Shown: positions 1 through 6,280 of the stretch, one piece after another | How the letters are laid out: each line of letters begins with the position of its first letter | How positions within the stretch are numbered: position 1 is the stretch's first letter | NCBI GenBank assembly: GCA_027035445.1 | Contig: JALVUT010000183.1 | Span: 1-10,496 of the forward strand | Reading direction: 5' to 3' | DNA: 10,496 nt | Origin: Thermococcus sp. | GTDB lineage: Archaea; Methanobacteriota_B; Thermococci; Thermococcales; Thermococcaceae | Translations under genes and position numbers: made by a program | The notes under the pieces: model-generated | Databases searched by the model: none | Told to the model about the DNA's origin: nothing | The model's input: the letters and a program-made list of their open reading frames with translations, nothing else

Positions 1-429
1 GGATGGACTGTGTGTTACGAAGCCACACATCATGGACCCACCGTCTTAAACGTCCCCAGCTTTTTCATAGAGATAGGCTCAAGCAGGGAGGAATGGACAA
101 ACGGGAGGGCAGGAGAGATAATCGCAGAAACCATCATCCATACCCTCAGAAGGTACCGAAAGGAAAAGTTCAAAACGGCTCTGGGAATAGGGGGTGGACA
201 CTACGCTCCCAAAGAGACCAAAAGGGCCCTTGAAGGCGATCTGGCATTCGGCCATATAGCTCCAAAGTATGCCCATCCTCTCAGCAGGCGGCTAGTAATA
301 CAGGCATTAGAACGGACAGATGGGAAAGTCAACGCCGTTTACGTCGATTGGAAAGGCACCAAGAGGGAGACCAGGGAGACGGCCAAGTCGCTGGCCGAGG
401 AGCTGGGCTTGGAGTTCATTAAAGACTGA
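1..429 (+). CDS. dtdA: D-aminoacyl-tRNA deacylase (GEK1/DtdA type), 3' part
   Basis: Hydrolyses D-amino acids wrongly attached to tRNA (for example D-Tyr-tRNA), a cytoplasmic translation-quality step; the archaeal and plant DTD2/GEK1 family is a zinc enzyme. Only the last 142 codons are present; the frame is open to base 1 and the start lies upstream of the window. The first in-window residues read [13 protein letters not shown], and the THHGP block plus GGGHYAP (codons at about 190-212) are the conserved histidine-rich blocks that I recognise as the family's metal and active-site signatures. The C-terminal stretch ending GLEFIKD is typical in length and the stop is TGA at 427-429. It lies on the same strand as ftsZ, but the 118-nt gap with a TATA box suggests a separate transcript. 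The GTG at base 10 should not be taken as a start. Confidence 0.9.
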   Translation, partial: GWTVCYEATHHGPTVLNVPSFFIEIGSSREEWTNGRAGEIIAETIIHTLRRYRKEKFKTALGIGGGHYAPKETKRALEGDLAFGHIAPKYAHPLSRRLVIQALERTDGKVNAVYVDWKGTKRETRETAKSLAEELGLEFIKD

Positions 430-483
430 TAATCGAAATCTTTAAAGGTGTTAAGCGGCATTTTAAAATCAGCACTCGCTTTA

Positions 484-497
484 GCTAAATTTATATA
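484..497 (+). promoter_or_regulatory. Archaeal promoter (BRE/TATA) for ftsZ
   Basis: A TTTATATA box at 490-497 follows an A-rich BRE-like stretch. Transcription would start about 25 nt downstream, near 518-522, giving a leader of about 30 nt that contains the GGAGG site. A second AT-rich site, TTTTAAAA at about 463-470, is a weaker alternative. Inferred from sequence only. Confidence 0.65.
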
Positions 498-535
498 CCA
501 CTTGAGTACAAAGTGAAACAGATGTTAAACTGCCT

Positions 536-544
536 GGAGGGTGA
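536..544 (+). promoter_or_regulatory. Ribosome binding site of ftsZ
   Basis: GGAGGGTGA lies just before the ATG at 548. GGAGG is 7 nt from the start codon. Unlike most genes in this window, the GTG in this site is 7 nt upstream of the start and so not in frame. Confidence 0.75.
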
Positions 545-547
545 AAA

Positions 548-1672
548 ATGCTGAAGCTGATTGAAGATGCCATCGAAAGGACTTCCTCCGACTTAGAAAA
601 GGCCCCGGAGGCTCAGGCTCCCCAAACTGATGTCGATGAGGAGCTTAAAAGGATTCTGGAGCAAATACAGGCAAAGATTTATGTCGTTGGTGTCGGTGGT
701 GCAGGTTGTAACACCATCAACAGAATGATGCAGGTAGGTATCCAAGGCGCTAGGATAATCGGCATAAACACTGACGCCCAGGATCTCCTCAAGGTGAGAG
801 CCCACAAAAAGATCCTTATTGGAAAGGAGCTTACACGTGGCCTTGGAGCAGGGAATGACCCAAAAATGGGAGAGGAGGCCGCCAAAGAGAATGATAGGGA
901 TATAAGGGAGCCCCTTGAGGGTGCAGACATGGTGTTCATCACCTGTGGCCTAGGTGGTGGAACCGGAACCGGTGCAGCTCCGGTTGTTGCAGAGATGGCT
1001 AAAAAGATGGGGGCTCTAACGGTCTCAGTCGTTACACTTCCGTTCACGGTCGAGGGCATAAGGCGCATCAAAAACGCTGAATATGGCCTTGAAAAGCTCA
1101 GGAAGAACAGTGACACTGTCATAGTTATCCCGAATGACAAGCTTATGGAAGTTGCTCCGAACCTGCCTATTCACATGGCCTTTAAGGTCGCCGATGAGAT
1201 CCTCGTTCAGGCGGTCAAGGGCATAACAGAGCTCATAACCAAACCGGGCCTCATCAACCTCGACTTCAACGACGTTAGAGCAGTCATGAAGGACGGTGGC
1301 GTTGCCATGATCGGCATCGGTGAGAGTGACAGTGAGAAAAGGGCCCTTGAGGCGGCACAACAGGCCCTTAACAGCCCCCTCCTCGATGTAGATATAAGCG
1401 GCGCCAAAGGAGCGCTGATAGCAATCAGCGGCAGTGACGTAAAACTTGAAGAAGCCCAGCAGATCATTGAGGTGGTCACGAGCAAGCTTGACCCTGAGGC
1501 CCAGGTCATATGGGGGATACAACTAGATGAAGAGCTGGGCAAGACTATAAGGATCCTCATAGTGGTTACGGGTGTCAGTTCACCATACGCGGTTACTGAA
1601 GAGGAAACCCCCGAGTACTTCGGTGAGGAGGGTGAGAGAAAGGTTATTAAACTAGATCTTGAGGAACTTTGA
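548..1672 (+). CDS. ftsZ: Cell division GTPase FtsZ (FtsZ1 clade likely)
   Basis: Tubulin-family GTPase that polymerises at mid-cell to build the archaeal division ring. The 374-residue protein has an N-terminal extension of about 43 residues, then the GTPase domain beginning [13 protein letters not shown] at 43-55. The tubulin signature GGGTGTG is at 136-142 and the T7 loop NLDFND at 237-242 (D239 and D242 are the catalytic acidic pair that completes the neighbour's GTP site). The C-terminal domain follows to about 345, with a short acidic tail and the end VIKLDLEEL. Length is usual for archaeal FtsZ. ATG 548 is chosen for its strong ribosome binding site. Position next to secE-spt5-ribosomal genes is the arrangement I associate with the FtsZ1 paralogue in euryarchaea; the second paralogue would be elsewhere. 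All key nucleotide-binding motifs are intact. Confidence 0.97.
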   Translation: MLKLIEDAIERTSSDLEKAPEAQAPQTDVDEELKRILEQIQAKIYVVGVGGAGCNTINRMMQVGIQGARIIGINTDAQDLLKVRAHKKILIGKELTRGLGAGNDPKMGEEAAKENDRDIREPLEGADMVFITCGLGGGTGTGAAPVVAEMAKKMGALTVSVVTLPFTVEGIRRIKNAEYGLEKLRKNSDTVIVIPNDKLMEVAPNLPIHMAFKVADEILVQAVKGITELITKPGLINLDFNDVRAVMKDGGVAMIGIGESDSEKRALEAAQQALNSPLLDVDISGAKGALIAISGSDVKLEEAQQIIEVVTSKLDPEAQVIWGIQLDEELGKTIRILIVVTGVSSPYAVTEEETPEYFGEEGERKVIKLDLEEL

Positions 1673-1709
1673 CGATCTTCATTTTCACAATTTACATGAG
1701 GTGACGAGC

Positions 1710-1895
1710 GTGGTAACGAAGACGGAAAAACTTAGGGACTTCTTCACGGAGTCGCGGAGGGTTTTGATGGTTACCAAAAAGCCCGGATGGAAGGAGTTCA
1801 AGATGGCGGTGAAGATAACCGGCATCGGAATGATTTTAATAGGGATCATCGGCCTCATAATCCGCATGATCGGATACCTAACGACCGGCTCCTGA
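1710..1895 (+). CDS. secE: Preprotein translocase subunit SecE (Sec61 gamma)
   Basis: Small essential subunit of the SecYEG/Sec61 protein-conducting channel, clamping the two halves of SecY in the membrane. From GTG 1710 the product is 61 residues: an amphipathic N-terminal helix (TEKLRDFFTESRRVLMVTKK), the conserved KPGW turn at about residues 24-27, and one C-terminal transmembrane helix (GIGMILIGIIGLIIRMIGYL). This is the normal archaeal size and layout. The start is set by GAGGTGA at 1698-1704, 5 nt before GTG 1710; extension to upstream in-frame codons at 1659 or 1701 would overlap ftsZ or use the GTG inside the ribosome binding site. It lies 37 nt after ftsZ and 18 nt before spt5, so it is almost surely in the same operon. 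The secE-spt5 pairing parallels bacterial secE-nusG. Confidence 0.94.
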   Translation: MVTKTEKLRDFFTESRRVLMVTKKPGWKEFKMAVKITGIGMILIGIIGLIIRMIGYLTTGS

Positions 1896-1913
1896 AGTAC
1901 CGTGGTGATGAAC

Positions 1914-2372
1914 ATGAGCGAGAGCAGGATATTCACAGTGAGGGTCACAGTAGGCCAGGAGGAGACCACGGCAAAGCTGATATACAGCAAGGTCAAAACT
2001 CATGATCTACCCGTGTATGCAATACTGGCACCCTCGAAGGTCAGGGGATATATATTCGTAGAAGCACCTACCAAAAGCGCTGTGGATGAGGCTATCAAGG
2101 GAATACGACACGCCAAAAGTACTTTACCAGGAGAGGTCAGATTTGAGGAGATTGAGCACTTCCTTGAGGAGAAGCCCGCGGTCAGCGGCTTCGAGCCGGG
2201 CGATATAGTCGAGCTTATTTCAGGTCCGTTTAAAGGCGAAAAGGCGAAGGTCGTTCGCGTGGACGAGGGCAAGGACGAGATTGTGGTAGAGCTTATAGGC
2301 TCGATAGTTCCGATCCCCGTTACGGTGAGGGGAGAATACGTTAGGCTTATAAGCAAACGCCAGAAGGAGTGA
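1914..2372 (+). CDS. spt5: Transcription elongation factor Spt5 (NusG homologue)
   Basis: Binds the RNA polymerase clamp together with Spt4, closes the DNA channel and raises processivity. In archaea it may also help link transcription to translation. The 152-residue protein shows an NGN domain at about 5-83 ([18 protein letters not shown], then RGYIFVEA) and one KOW domain starting near 94 ([22 protein letters not shown]), the complete archaeal layout. ATG 1914 is chosen because GGTGAT at 1904-1909 sits 4 nt before it; the GTG codons at 1902 and 1905 and the ATG at 1908 overlap that site. The homologues I recall begin with a short peptide before (I/K)IF.VRVT, which fits. It is 18 nt after secE and 28 nt before rpl11, consistent with one transcript. 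Confidence 0.95.
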   Translation: MSESRIFTVRVTVGQEETTAKLIYSKVKTHDLPVYAILAPSKVRGYIFVEAPTKSAVDEAIKGIRHAKSTLPGEVRFEEIEHFLEEKPAVSGFEPGDIVELISGPFKGEKAKVVRVDEGKDEIVVELIGSIVPIPVTVRGEYVRLISKRQKE

Positions 2373-2400
2373 AAGGATCAGGTAAAGAGAGGTGAGAACA

Positions 2401-2892
2401 ATGCCACAGGTCGTTGAAGTGCTCGTTGAGGGAGGAAAGGCTTCACCTGGACCCCCGCTTGGTCCTGCTATTGGTCCGCTTGGACTCAACGTCAAGCAGG
2501 TTGTTGATGAGATCAACAAGGCCACCAAAGGCTTCGAGGGAATGCAGGTTCCAGTCAAGATCCTAGTCACTGACCCCAAGAAGAAGACCTTCGAGATAGA
2601 GGTGGGCGTCCCGCCGGTAAGCCAGCTCATCAAAAAGGAAATCGGCGCCCCAAAGGGAGCCAGTGAGCCCGGACATGGTTCGGTTGGGAACCTCACTATG
2701 GAGCAGGTCGTCAGAATCGCCAAGGCCAAGGTCGAGCAGATGCTTGCATCCGACCTCAAGACCGCCACCAAGGAGGTCATAGGCACGGCCCTCAGCATGG
2801 GTGTGACCGTTGAGGGCAAGGATCCACGTGAGGTTCAGCATGAAATCGACGAAGGCGTCTACGACGAGGTCTTCACAGGCGTCGAAGAGTGA
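2401..2892 (+). CDS. rpl11: 50S ribosomal protein L11 (uL11)
   Basis: Binds the GTPase-associated region of 23S rRNA at the base of the L12 stalk and helps translation factors act on the ribosome. The 163-residue protein has the N-terminal domain with the hallmark proline-rich segment ([20 protein letters not shown], residues 12-31), then the C-terminal RNA-binding domain from about 70 ([20 protein letters not shown]) with the [12 protein letters not shown] segment near the end. Length is usual for archaeal L11. ATG 2401 is preceded by GAGGTGA at 2389-2395 with 5 nt spacing; the in-frame GTG at 2392 is part of that site and should not be used. It sits at the end of the ftsZ-secE-spt5 group, with a promoter-like gap before rpl1. 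Confidence 0.97.
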   Translation: MPQVVEVLVEGGKASPGPPLGPAIGPLGLNVKQVVDEINKATKGFEGMQVPVKILVTDPKKKTFEIEVGVPPVSQLIKKEIGAPKGASEPGHGSVGNLTMEQVVRIAKAKVEQMLASDLKTATKEVIGTALSMGVTVEGKDPREVQHEIDEGVYDEVFTGVEE

Positions 2893-2914
2893 GGGAAAAG
2901 TTTAAAAATCCCTC
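2891..2914 (+). terminator. Inverted repeat overlapping the rpl11 stop and a TATA-like box
   Basis: GAGGGA (2891-2896) and TCCCTC (2909-2914) form a perfect 6-bp inverted repeat around a 12-nt A/T-rich loop. T-runs follow (TTTT at 2915-2918, TTTTT at about 2924-2928). It may end or weaken transcription after rpl11. Archaeal termination mainly needs T-runs, so the hairpin itself may not matter. The loop is also the best TATA-box candidate for rpl1. Confidence 0.45.
2895..2908 (+). promoter_or_regulatory. Candidate BRE/TATA promoter for rpl1-rpl10-rpl12
   Basis: GAAAAG at 2895-2900 resembles a BRE and TTTAAAAA at 2901-2908 a TATA box; initiation would fall near 2928-2932, leaving a leader of about 40-45 nt before the rpl1 start at 2973. 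A second AT-rich site (GTTTAAAT, 2941-2948) would give only a very short leader and is less likely. The 80-nt gap is far larger than those between the preceding genes, which supports a separate start of transcription. Confidence 0.55.
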
Positions 2915-2972
2915 TTTTCACGCATTTTTGACTTTCTAAGGTTTAAATCAAAAAGAAAAGGAGGGGCTGTAA

Positions 2973-3623
2973 ATGGCCTTTGACAGGCAGAAAATCGTGG
3001 AAGCGGTGAAGGAGGCAAAGGCCCGGGCCAAGCCGCGACACTTCACACAGACCGTCGAACTGGCAGTCAACCTCAAGGATATAGACCTGAAAAAACCTGA
3101 AAACAGGTTTAAACTTGAGGTCGTGCTGCCCCACGGTCGTGGGAAGGAGCCTAAGATCGCGGTCATCGCTGATGCTGCCGTTGCTGAGGCGGCTAAAAAG
3201 CTCGGGCTTGATGTGATTAGTGGGGATCAACTGGAAGAGCTTGCTAAGAACCCAAGGGAAGCCAGGAAGGTTGCTAAGAGGTACAATTCCTTTATTGCAG
3301 CAGCACCACTGATGCCGAAGATAGGCAGGTACCTGGGTAGGTACTTGGGTCCCAGAAACAAGATGCCGCAGGTGATTCCACCGACCATGACGAACCTCGA
3401 ACCGATACTCAGCAGGCTCAAGAGAACCATCAGGGTTCAGCTCAAGAGCAATCCGGCCATTCATGCACCGGTTGGCACCGAGGACATGGATGAGGATAAG
3501 CTTGCCGAGAACGCCGAAGCGGTTCTAAACGCCGTACTGAACAAGCTTGAGAGAGGAGAGAACCAAGTGAAGTCAGTGTACATCAAGACCACCATGGGTC
3601 CAGCCGTTAAAGTGGAGAGGTGA
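2973..3623 (+). CDS. rpl1: 50S ribosomal protein L1 (uL1)
   Basis: Binds the mobile L1 stalk of 23S rRNA near the exit site and helps deacylated tRNA leave. In methanogenic archaea L1 also represses its own operon by binding a copy of the rRNA site in its mRNA; I could not identify such a site here. The 216-residue protein has domain I at both ends (N-terminal [20 protein letters not shown]-terminal [20 protein letters not shown]) and an inserted domain II with [12 protein letters not shown] near the middle, the family's usual order and length. ATG 2973 follows GGAGGGG (2960-2966) with 6-nt spacing, a slightly different ribosome binding site from that of its neighbours. The stop lies 5 nt before the rpl10 start, so the two are translated from one mRNA and perhaps coupled. 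Confidence 0.96.
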   Translation: MAFDRQKIVEAVKEAKARAKPRHFTQTVELAVNLKDIDLKKPENRFKLEVVLPHGRGKEPKIAVIADAAVAEAAKKLGLDVISGDQLEELAKNPREARKVAKRYNSFIAAAPLMPKIGRYLGRYLGPRNKMPQVIPPTMTNLEPILSRLKRTIRVQLKSNPAIHAPVGTEDMDEDKLAENAEAVLNAVLNKLERGENQVKSVYIKTTMGPAVKVER

Positions 3624-3628
3624 AGAAG

Positions 3629-4648
3629 ATGACCCATGTTGCTGAGTGGAAGAGGAAGGAAGTTGAAGAACTCACCAATATCATTAAGGAGTATCCAGTG
3701 GTGGCTCTTGTAGATGTCACAGGTGTTCCGGCCTACCCTCTCTCCAAGATGAGAGAAAAACTCAGGGAAAAAGCCCTTTTAAGGGTCTCTAGGAATACAT
3801 TGATAGAGCTTGCCCTCAGGAGAGCTGGTCAGGAGCTTGGGAAGCCAGAACTTGAAAAGCTTGTTGAACACGTGCAGGGCGGTGCTGGAATCCTGGCAAC
3901 GAGGATGAATCCATTTAAGCTCTATAAACTTCTTGAGGAGAGTAAGACCCCGGCCCCTGCCAAAACCGGCGTGGCGGTTCCTCACGACGTCATCGTTCCA
4001 GCTGGACCAACTTCACTGGCCCCTGGTCCGCTTGTTGGTGAGATGCAGTCACTTGGGATCCCGGCTAGGATCGAGAAGGGCAAGGTCAGCATACAGAAGG
4101 ACTACACCGCCCTTAAGGCTGGGGAGGTTATCACCGATCAGCTTGCGAGGATACTCAATGCACTTGGTATTGAGCCGCTTGAGGTCGGTCTTAACCTGCT
4201 TGCCGCCTATGAGGACGGCATAGTCTACACTCCTGAAGTTCTTGCCATAGACGAGAATGAGTACATCAACATGCTCCGGCAGGCCTACACCCACGCGTTC
4301 AACCTGTCGGTCAACACCGCTTACCCGACGAGCCAGACCATCGGGGCAATCATCCAGAAAGCCTTCATTGGAGCCAAGAACGTTGCGGTCGAGGCCGGTT
4401 ATATCACACCGGAGACGGTCGAGGAGATCTTTGGCAGGGCCTTCCGTGCAGTCCTACTCATAGCACAGAACCTGCCGGAGGAGCTGCTTGACGAGAAGAC
4501 CAAAGAGCTTTTAAACCAAGGAGCACAAATAGCCGTTGCCGCTCAGCCTCAGGCAGAAGAGAAGGTTGAGGAGGCTGAGGAAGAGGAGGAAGAAGAGGAA
4601 GCCTCCGAAGAGGAAGCCCTAACCGGATTGGGTGCGCTCTTCGGTTGA
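3629..4648 (+). CDS. rpl10: 50S ribosomal protein L10 / acidic P0 (uL10)
   Basis: Forms the base of the ribosomal stalk: the N-terminal domain binds 23S rRNA and L11, and the C-terminal spine carries several L12 dimers that recruit elongation factors. The 339-residue length equals that of the long archaeal P0 form, much longer than bacterial L10. Visible parts are an N-terminal domain ([35 protein letters not shown]), an archaeal/eukaryal insertion in the middle, a helical spine for L12 binding at about 210-300, then a Glu-rich linker and the terminal motif [12 protein letters not shown] 3629 is chosen because GGTGA (3619-3623) overlaps the rpl1 stop with 5-nt spacing; GTG 3620 is inside that site. 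The Glu-rich tail is nearly identical to that of L12, even at DNA level (4573-4601 versus 4951-4979). Confidence 0.96.
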   Translation: MTHVAEWKRKEVEELTNIIKEYPVVALVDVTGVPAYPLSKMREKLREKALLRVSRNTLIELALRRAGQELGKPELEKLVEHVQGGAGILATRMNPFKLYKLLEESKTPAPAKTGVAVPHDVIVPAGPTSLAPGPLVGEMQSLGIPARIEKGKVSIQKDYTALKAGEVITDQLARILNALGIEPLEVGLNLLAAYEDGIVYTPEVLAIDENEYINMLRQAYTHAFNLSVNTAYPTSQTIGAIIQKAFIGAKNVAVEAGYITPETVEEIFGRAFRAVLLIAQNLPEELLDEKTKELLNQGAQIAVAAQPQAEEKVEEAEEEEEEEEASEEEALTGLGALFG

Positions 4649-4701
4649 AGTTTCCATTTCCCTCGTATCTTGATAAAACCGTGTGAAAAATGAAGATGAT
4701 T

Positions 4702-4708
4702 GGAGGTG
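4702..4708 (+). promoter_or_regulatory. Ribosome binding site of rpl12
   Basis: GGAGGTG lies 6 nt before ATG 4715. It is an almost full anti-16S match and suits the multi-copy stalk protein. No clear TATA box is seen in the 66-nt gap after rpl10, so rpl12 is probably read from the rpl1 promoter. Confidence 0.75.
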
Positions 4709-4714
4709 CGAAAA

Positions 4715-5029
4715 ATGGAGTATGTGTATGCCGCTCTGCTGCTCCATGCCGCTGGCAAGGAGATAACTGAGGAAAACATTAAGGCCCTCCTTGAGGCCGC
4801 TGGTGTCAGTACCGACGAAGCAAGGATAAAGGCCCTTGTTGCCGCTCTTGACGGCGTCAACATCGACGAAGTCATTGAGAAGGCCGCCATGCCGGTTGCC
4901 GCCCCGGTAGCCGTTGCTGCCGCTCCAGCTCCAGCTGCGGAAGAGACTCCGGCTGAGGAAGAGGAGGAAGAAGAGGAAGAGGAAAAGGAAGAGGAGGCCC
5001 TTGCAGGTCTCGGCGCACTCTTCGGCTGA
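4715..5029 (+). CDS. rpl12: 50S ribosomal protein L12 / P1 stalk protein
   Basis: Stalk protein that binds the L10 spine as dimers and contacts elongation and initiation factors through its C-terminal tip. The 104-residue protein begins with a compact helical dimerisation and L10-binding domain ([20 protein letters not shown] to about residue 58, including [24 protein letters not shown]). A flexible Ala/Pro-rich hinge follows ([16 protein letters not shown]), then a run of Glu and the conserved tip [10 protein letters not shown]. The order and size are typical of archaeal L12 (aP1), which is unrelated in fold to bacterial L7/L12. ATG 4715 is set by GGAGGTG and by the family's MEYVYAAL start; the upstream in-frame codons at 4700 and 4706 are excluded. 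It is the last gene of the cluster and is followed by a hairpin. Confidence 0.96.
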   Translation: MEYVYAALLLHAAGKEITEENIKALLEAAGVSTDEARIKALVAALDGVNIDEVIEKAAMPVAAPVAVAAAPAPAAEETPAEEEEEEEEEEKEEEALAGLGALFG

Positions 5030-5030
5030 T

Positions 5031-5069
5031 CTTTTTGTCCGCCTCATGGCGGACGACCACTTAATTTCT
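5031..5069 (+). terminator. Hairpin and T-run after rpl12
   Basis: A T-run (5032-5036) directly after the rpl12 stop is followed by a perfect hairpin: GTCCGCC (5037-5043), loop TCAT, GGCGGAC (5048-5054), with more T-rich sequence after it. The T-run may end transcription. The hairpin comes after the first T-run, not before it, so it could instead protect the mRNA 3' end. Supported by sequence, function inferred. Confidence 0.5.
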
Positions 5070-5103
5070 TTCAACATGGGCTGAACGTTCTATCCAGCAA
5101 TGC

Positions 5104-5118
5104 ACCACAGTTAAATAG
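5104..5118 (+). promoter_or_regulatory. Promoter of the 95-codon orphan gene
   Basis: TTAAATAG at 5111-5118 is a reasonable TATA box. Transcription would start at about 5138, leaving a leader of about 11 nt that just includes the GGTGGT at 5139-5144. The fit between TATA box, ribosome binding site and ATG supports the reality of the gene downstream. Confidence 0.55.
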
Positions 5119-5148
5119 TATGTCGCTCATATCCATTTGGTGGTTACC

Positions 5149-5436
5149 ATGCCCATAACCCTGGAAAGTACTGGGGGTAGGCCTCTGGAGGAAGCCCTCG
5201 ATGGAGCAACCCTCGCTGCAAAAATACAGATTCTGGAGGAGCTGATGACGATCTACATCGGCTGGATGAGCATGGTGAGTGAAGTTCTGGTGGGGTCCCA
5301 TGGGATAAAGAACGATATCAGTGCATATCGTGTGGACGCCCATTATCTGATTATGAAAACCATGGAAAAGATATACTCAACTGGCGATGCATATAAATCC
5401 CTGGATGAGCTGATAAGGGGCTTGACCCAAGAGTGA
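5149..5436 (+). CDS. Hypothetical protein, 95 residues
   Basis: I do not recognise this protein. From ATG 5149 it is a soluble, probably all-helical protein: a short N-terminal segment (MPITLESTGGRPLEEALDGA), a hydrophobic helix at about 20-46 (AAKIQILEELMTIYIGWMSM), then two or three further amphipathic helices ending DELIRGLTQE. There is no signal peptide, no Cys and no metal motif; the central helix is amphipathic rather than a convincing membrane span. ATG 5149 is preceded by GGTGGT (5139-5144) and a TATA box at 5111-5118 with normal spacing, so it appears to have its own transcript. The reverse-strand reading frame over the same DNA has no such signals. It is probably real, function unknown, likely restricted to related species. 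Confidence 0.65.
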   Translation: MPITLESTGGRPLEEALDGATLAAKIQILEELMTIYIGWMSMVSEVLVGSHGIKNDISAYRVDAHYLIMKTMEKIYSTGDAYKSLDELIRGLTQE

Positions 5437-5589
5437 TCCCTGTTCCTCACTTTTTGTGTGGTATGCCCTTGTTGACGGCAGCATCGGAAGGGGTTTCTCA
5501 TCCGGCACACGGAGTCCCCTGAACATGCTGGATCCATTCTCCAATGGGCCCTCGCCTTGGGCGATTAGTTTTGCTTCAATGCCGTGCAA

Positions 5590-5610
5590 CAGGCCTTTGG
5601 AAGAGGCCTG
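5590..5610. repeat. Perfect inverted repeat (hairpin)
   Basis: CAGGCCT (5590-5596) pairs with AGGCCTG (5604-5610). A T-G and a T-A pair extend the stem to 9 bp with a 3-nt loop. No T-run follows on either strand, so it does not look like a simple terminator. Role unknown. Confidence 0.6.
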
Positions 5611-5725
5611 ACCAGAGGGTTCCTCTCTCATAAAACTGATGGATAGTATCAGCGTGCGCTCTCAATAAACCCTGCAACAGAGGTTTAGTCCAAAAATTGT
5701 CCTTCAAAGATTTGCTTTTTGTTCT

Positions 5726-5742
5726 GGCGTTCTTCGGACGCC
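5726..5742. repeat. Hairpin with CTTCGG loop
   Basis: GGCGT (5726-5730) pairs with ACGCC (5738-5742) around TCTTCGG, which contains a UUCG-type loop, a very stable RNA form. TTGCT (5712-5716) and AGCAA (5751-5755) could close an outer stem. It could belong to a small RNA or to an mRNA 3' end; no box C/D or H/ACA signature was found around it. Confidence 0.5.
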
Positions 5743-5857
5743 TTGAGGAGAGCAAGCACTGTGAAATGACAATTGATGAGTAAATCCCCTGAAATTTGCA
5801 TCCTTAGAAAAGCACGCAATCTTTTCCGTCAACGCTTTGCGAAGTAAAGGGTTGTTG

Positions 5858-5935
5858 TGGTGGGCCCGCGGGGATTCGAACCCCGGACCTCCACCGTGTC
5901 AGGGTGGCGTCATAACCAGTCTAGACCACGGGCCC
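5858..5935 (-). tRNA. tRNA-Val (GAC), 3' CCA encoded
   Basis: On the - strand the acceptor GGGCCCG (5929-5935) pairs with CGGGCCC (5862-5868), the discriminator is A, and CCA is encoded at 5858-5860. The anticodon stem CCACC/GGTGG encloses CTGACAC, giving anticodon GAC for valine. The T arm reads CCGGGGTTCGAATCCCCG, perfectly paired. There is no intron. It lies 9 nt downstream of tRNA-Ala and is probably cut from the same transcript. Confidence 0.95.
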
Positions 5936-5944
5936 GCCCAGGGA

Positions 5945-6022
<78 letters not shown>

Positions 6023-6249
6023 GCCAGATTCCCTTACTACGACCTCCTAAGGCCGCAAATCAACATCCAAAGCCAGCCTAAGGAGCTGTTCAAGCACACG
6101 GCTCGCATTCGACCATCTCTTCTTAGCGAGTGCTCACATGTGCACTTTCAGAGTGAGGTTCACCCGCTTGTAACCCGCCGAGGCCGCTTGCGAGCCACCC
6201 TACGGCGTTTCCCCCTGTACGTACACCCGGCTTTTCCTCCGGTGACGCC
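6023..6249 (-). ncRNA. Candidate structured RNA or long leader upstream of tRNA-Ala
   Basis: Read on the - strand from about 6249, the DNA holds a chain of hairpins. (1) Bases 6220-6247 form a CACCGG/CCGGGTG stem with one bulge. (2) GCCG-T-AGG pairs with CCTCGGC around 6178-6206. (3) A 7-bp stem (6126-6132 with 6161-6167, one wobble), a 3-nt bulge and a 5-bp stem (CTCAC 6133-6137 with GTGAG 6153-6157). (4) A 10-bp stem with one mismatch (6044-6053 with 6076-6085). The first hairpin starts about 25 nt from a TATA box, where transcription should start. There is no coding frame with a ribosome binding site. I considered RNase P RNA, SRP RNA, 5S rRNA and H/ACA RNA and found no diagnostic match. 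It could be an independent RNA, or a leader co-transcribed with both tRNAs. The hairpins are seen; that they form an RNA gene is inferred. Confidence 0.5.
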
Positions 6250-6270
6250 AATAACACCACCCCAATGGAC

Positions 6271-6280
6271 TTTATAAATT
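6271..6280 (-). promoter_or_regulatory. TATA box for the candidate RNA and tRNA-Ala/Val transcript
   Basis: On the - strand AATTTATAAA is a strong archaeal TATA box, with A/T-rich sequence upstream. Start of transcription would be near 6249-6251, exactly before the first hairpin. TTTATAAA is palindromic, so it could also act rightward; the - direction is favoured because structured RNA and tRNAs follow. Confidence 0.55.

Larger units (their letters stand above)
5437..5857. other. Gene-free stretch between the orphan gene and tRNA-Val
   Basis: This stretch of 421 nt holds no coding frame with a ribosome binding site. It has a T-run at about 5451-5455, suitable to end the orphan-gene transcript, and two clear hairpins at 5590-5610 and 5726-5742. 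A - strand frame of 84 codons (5631 down to 5377) overlaps the end of the orphan gene and has no ribosome binding site. The stretch lies at the 3' side of tRNA-Val, a position where integrated elements sometimes leave remnants, but I saw no repeated tRNA end. Confidence 0.5.

Noticed and set aside
2220..2819. 199-codon - strand frame over spt5 and rpl11
   Set aside because: It is the antisense shadow of two well-identified conserved genes and has no ribosome binding site.
2915..3050. L1 autoregulatory binding site in the rpl1 mRNA, as in methanogens
   Set aside because: I looked for a copy of the 23S rRNA L1 site near the start of rpl1 and could not identify the paired motif. A GGCCCGGGCC palindrome near 3019-3028 is within coding sequence and not diagnostic.
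5773..5792. Possible box C/D small RNA (TTGATGA followed by CTGA)
   Set aside because: The first base of box C is T instead of A/G, the spacing of 9 nt is short for a guide, and no partner D' or C box was found at a proper distance.
5437..5857. Integrated element at tRNA-Val
   Set aside because: No integrase, no second copy of the tRNA 3' end and no composition shift were recognised in the window.
6040..6249. RNase P RNA as identity of the structured region, from a GGAGGAAA-like stretch
   Set aside because: The conserved 3' ACAGAA-type partner is absent, the length is too short for the archaeal form, and the surrounding bases do not match the conserved core as I recall it.
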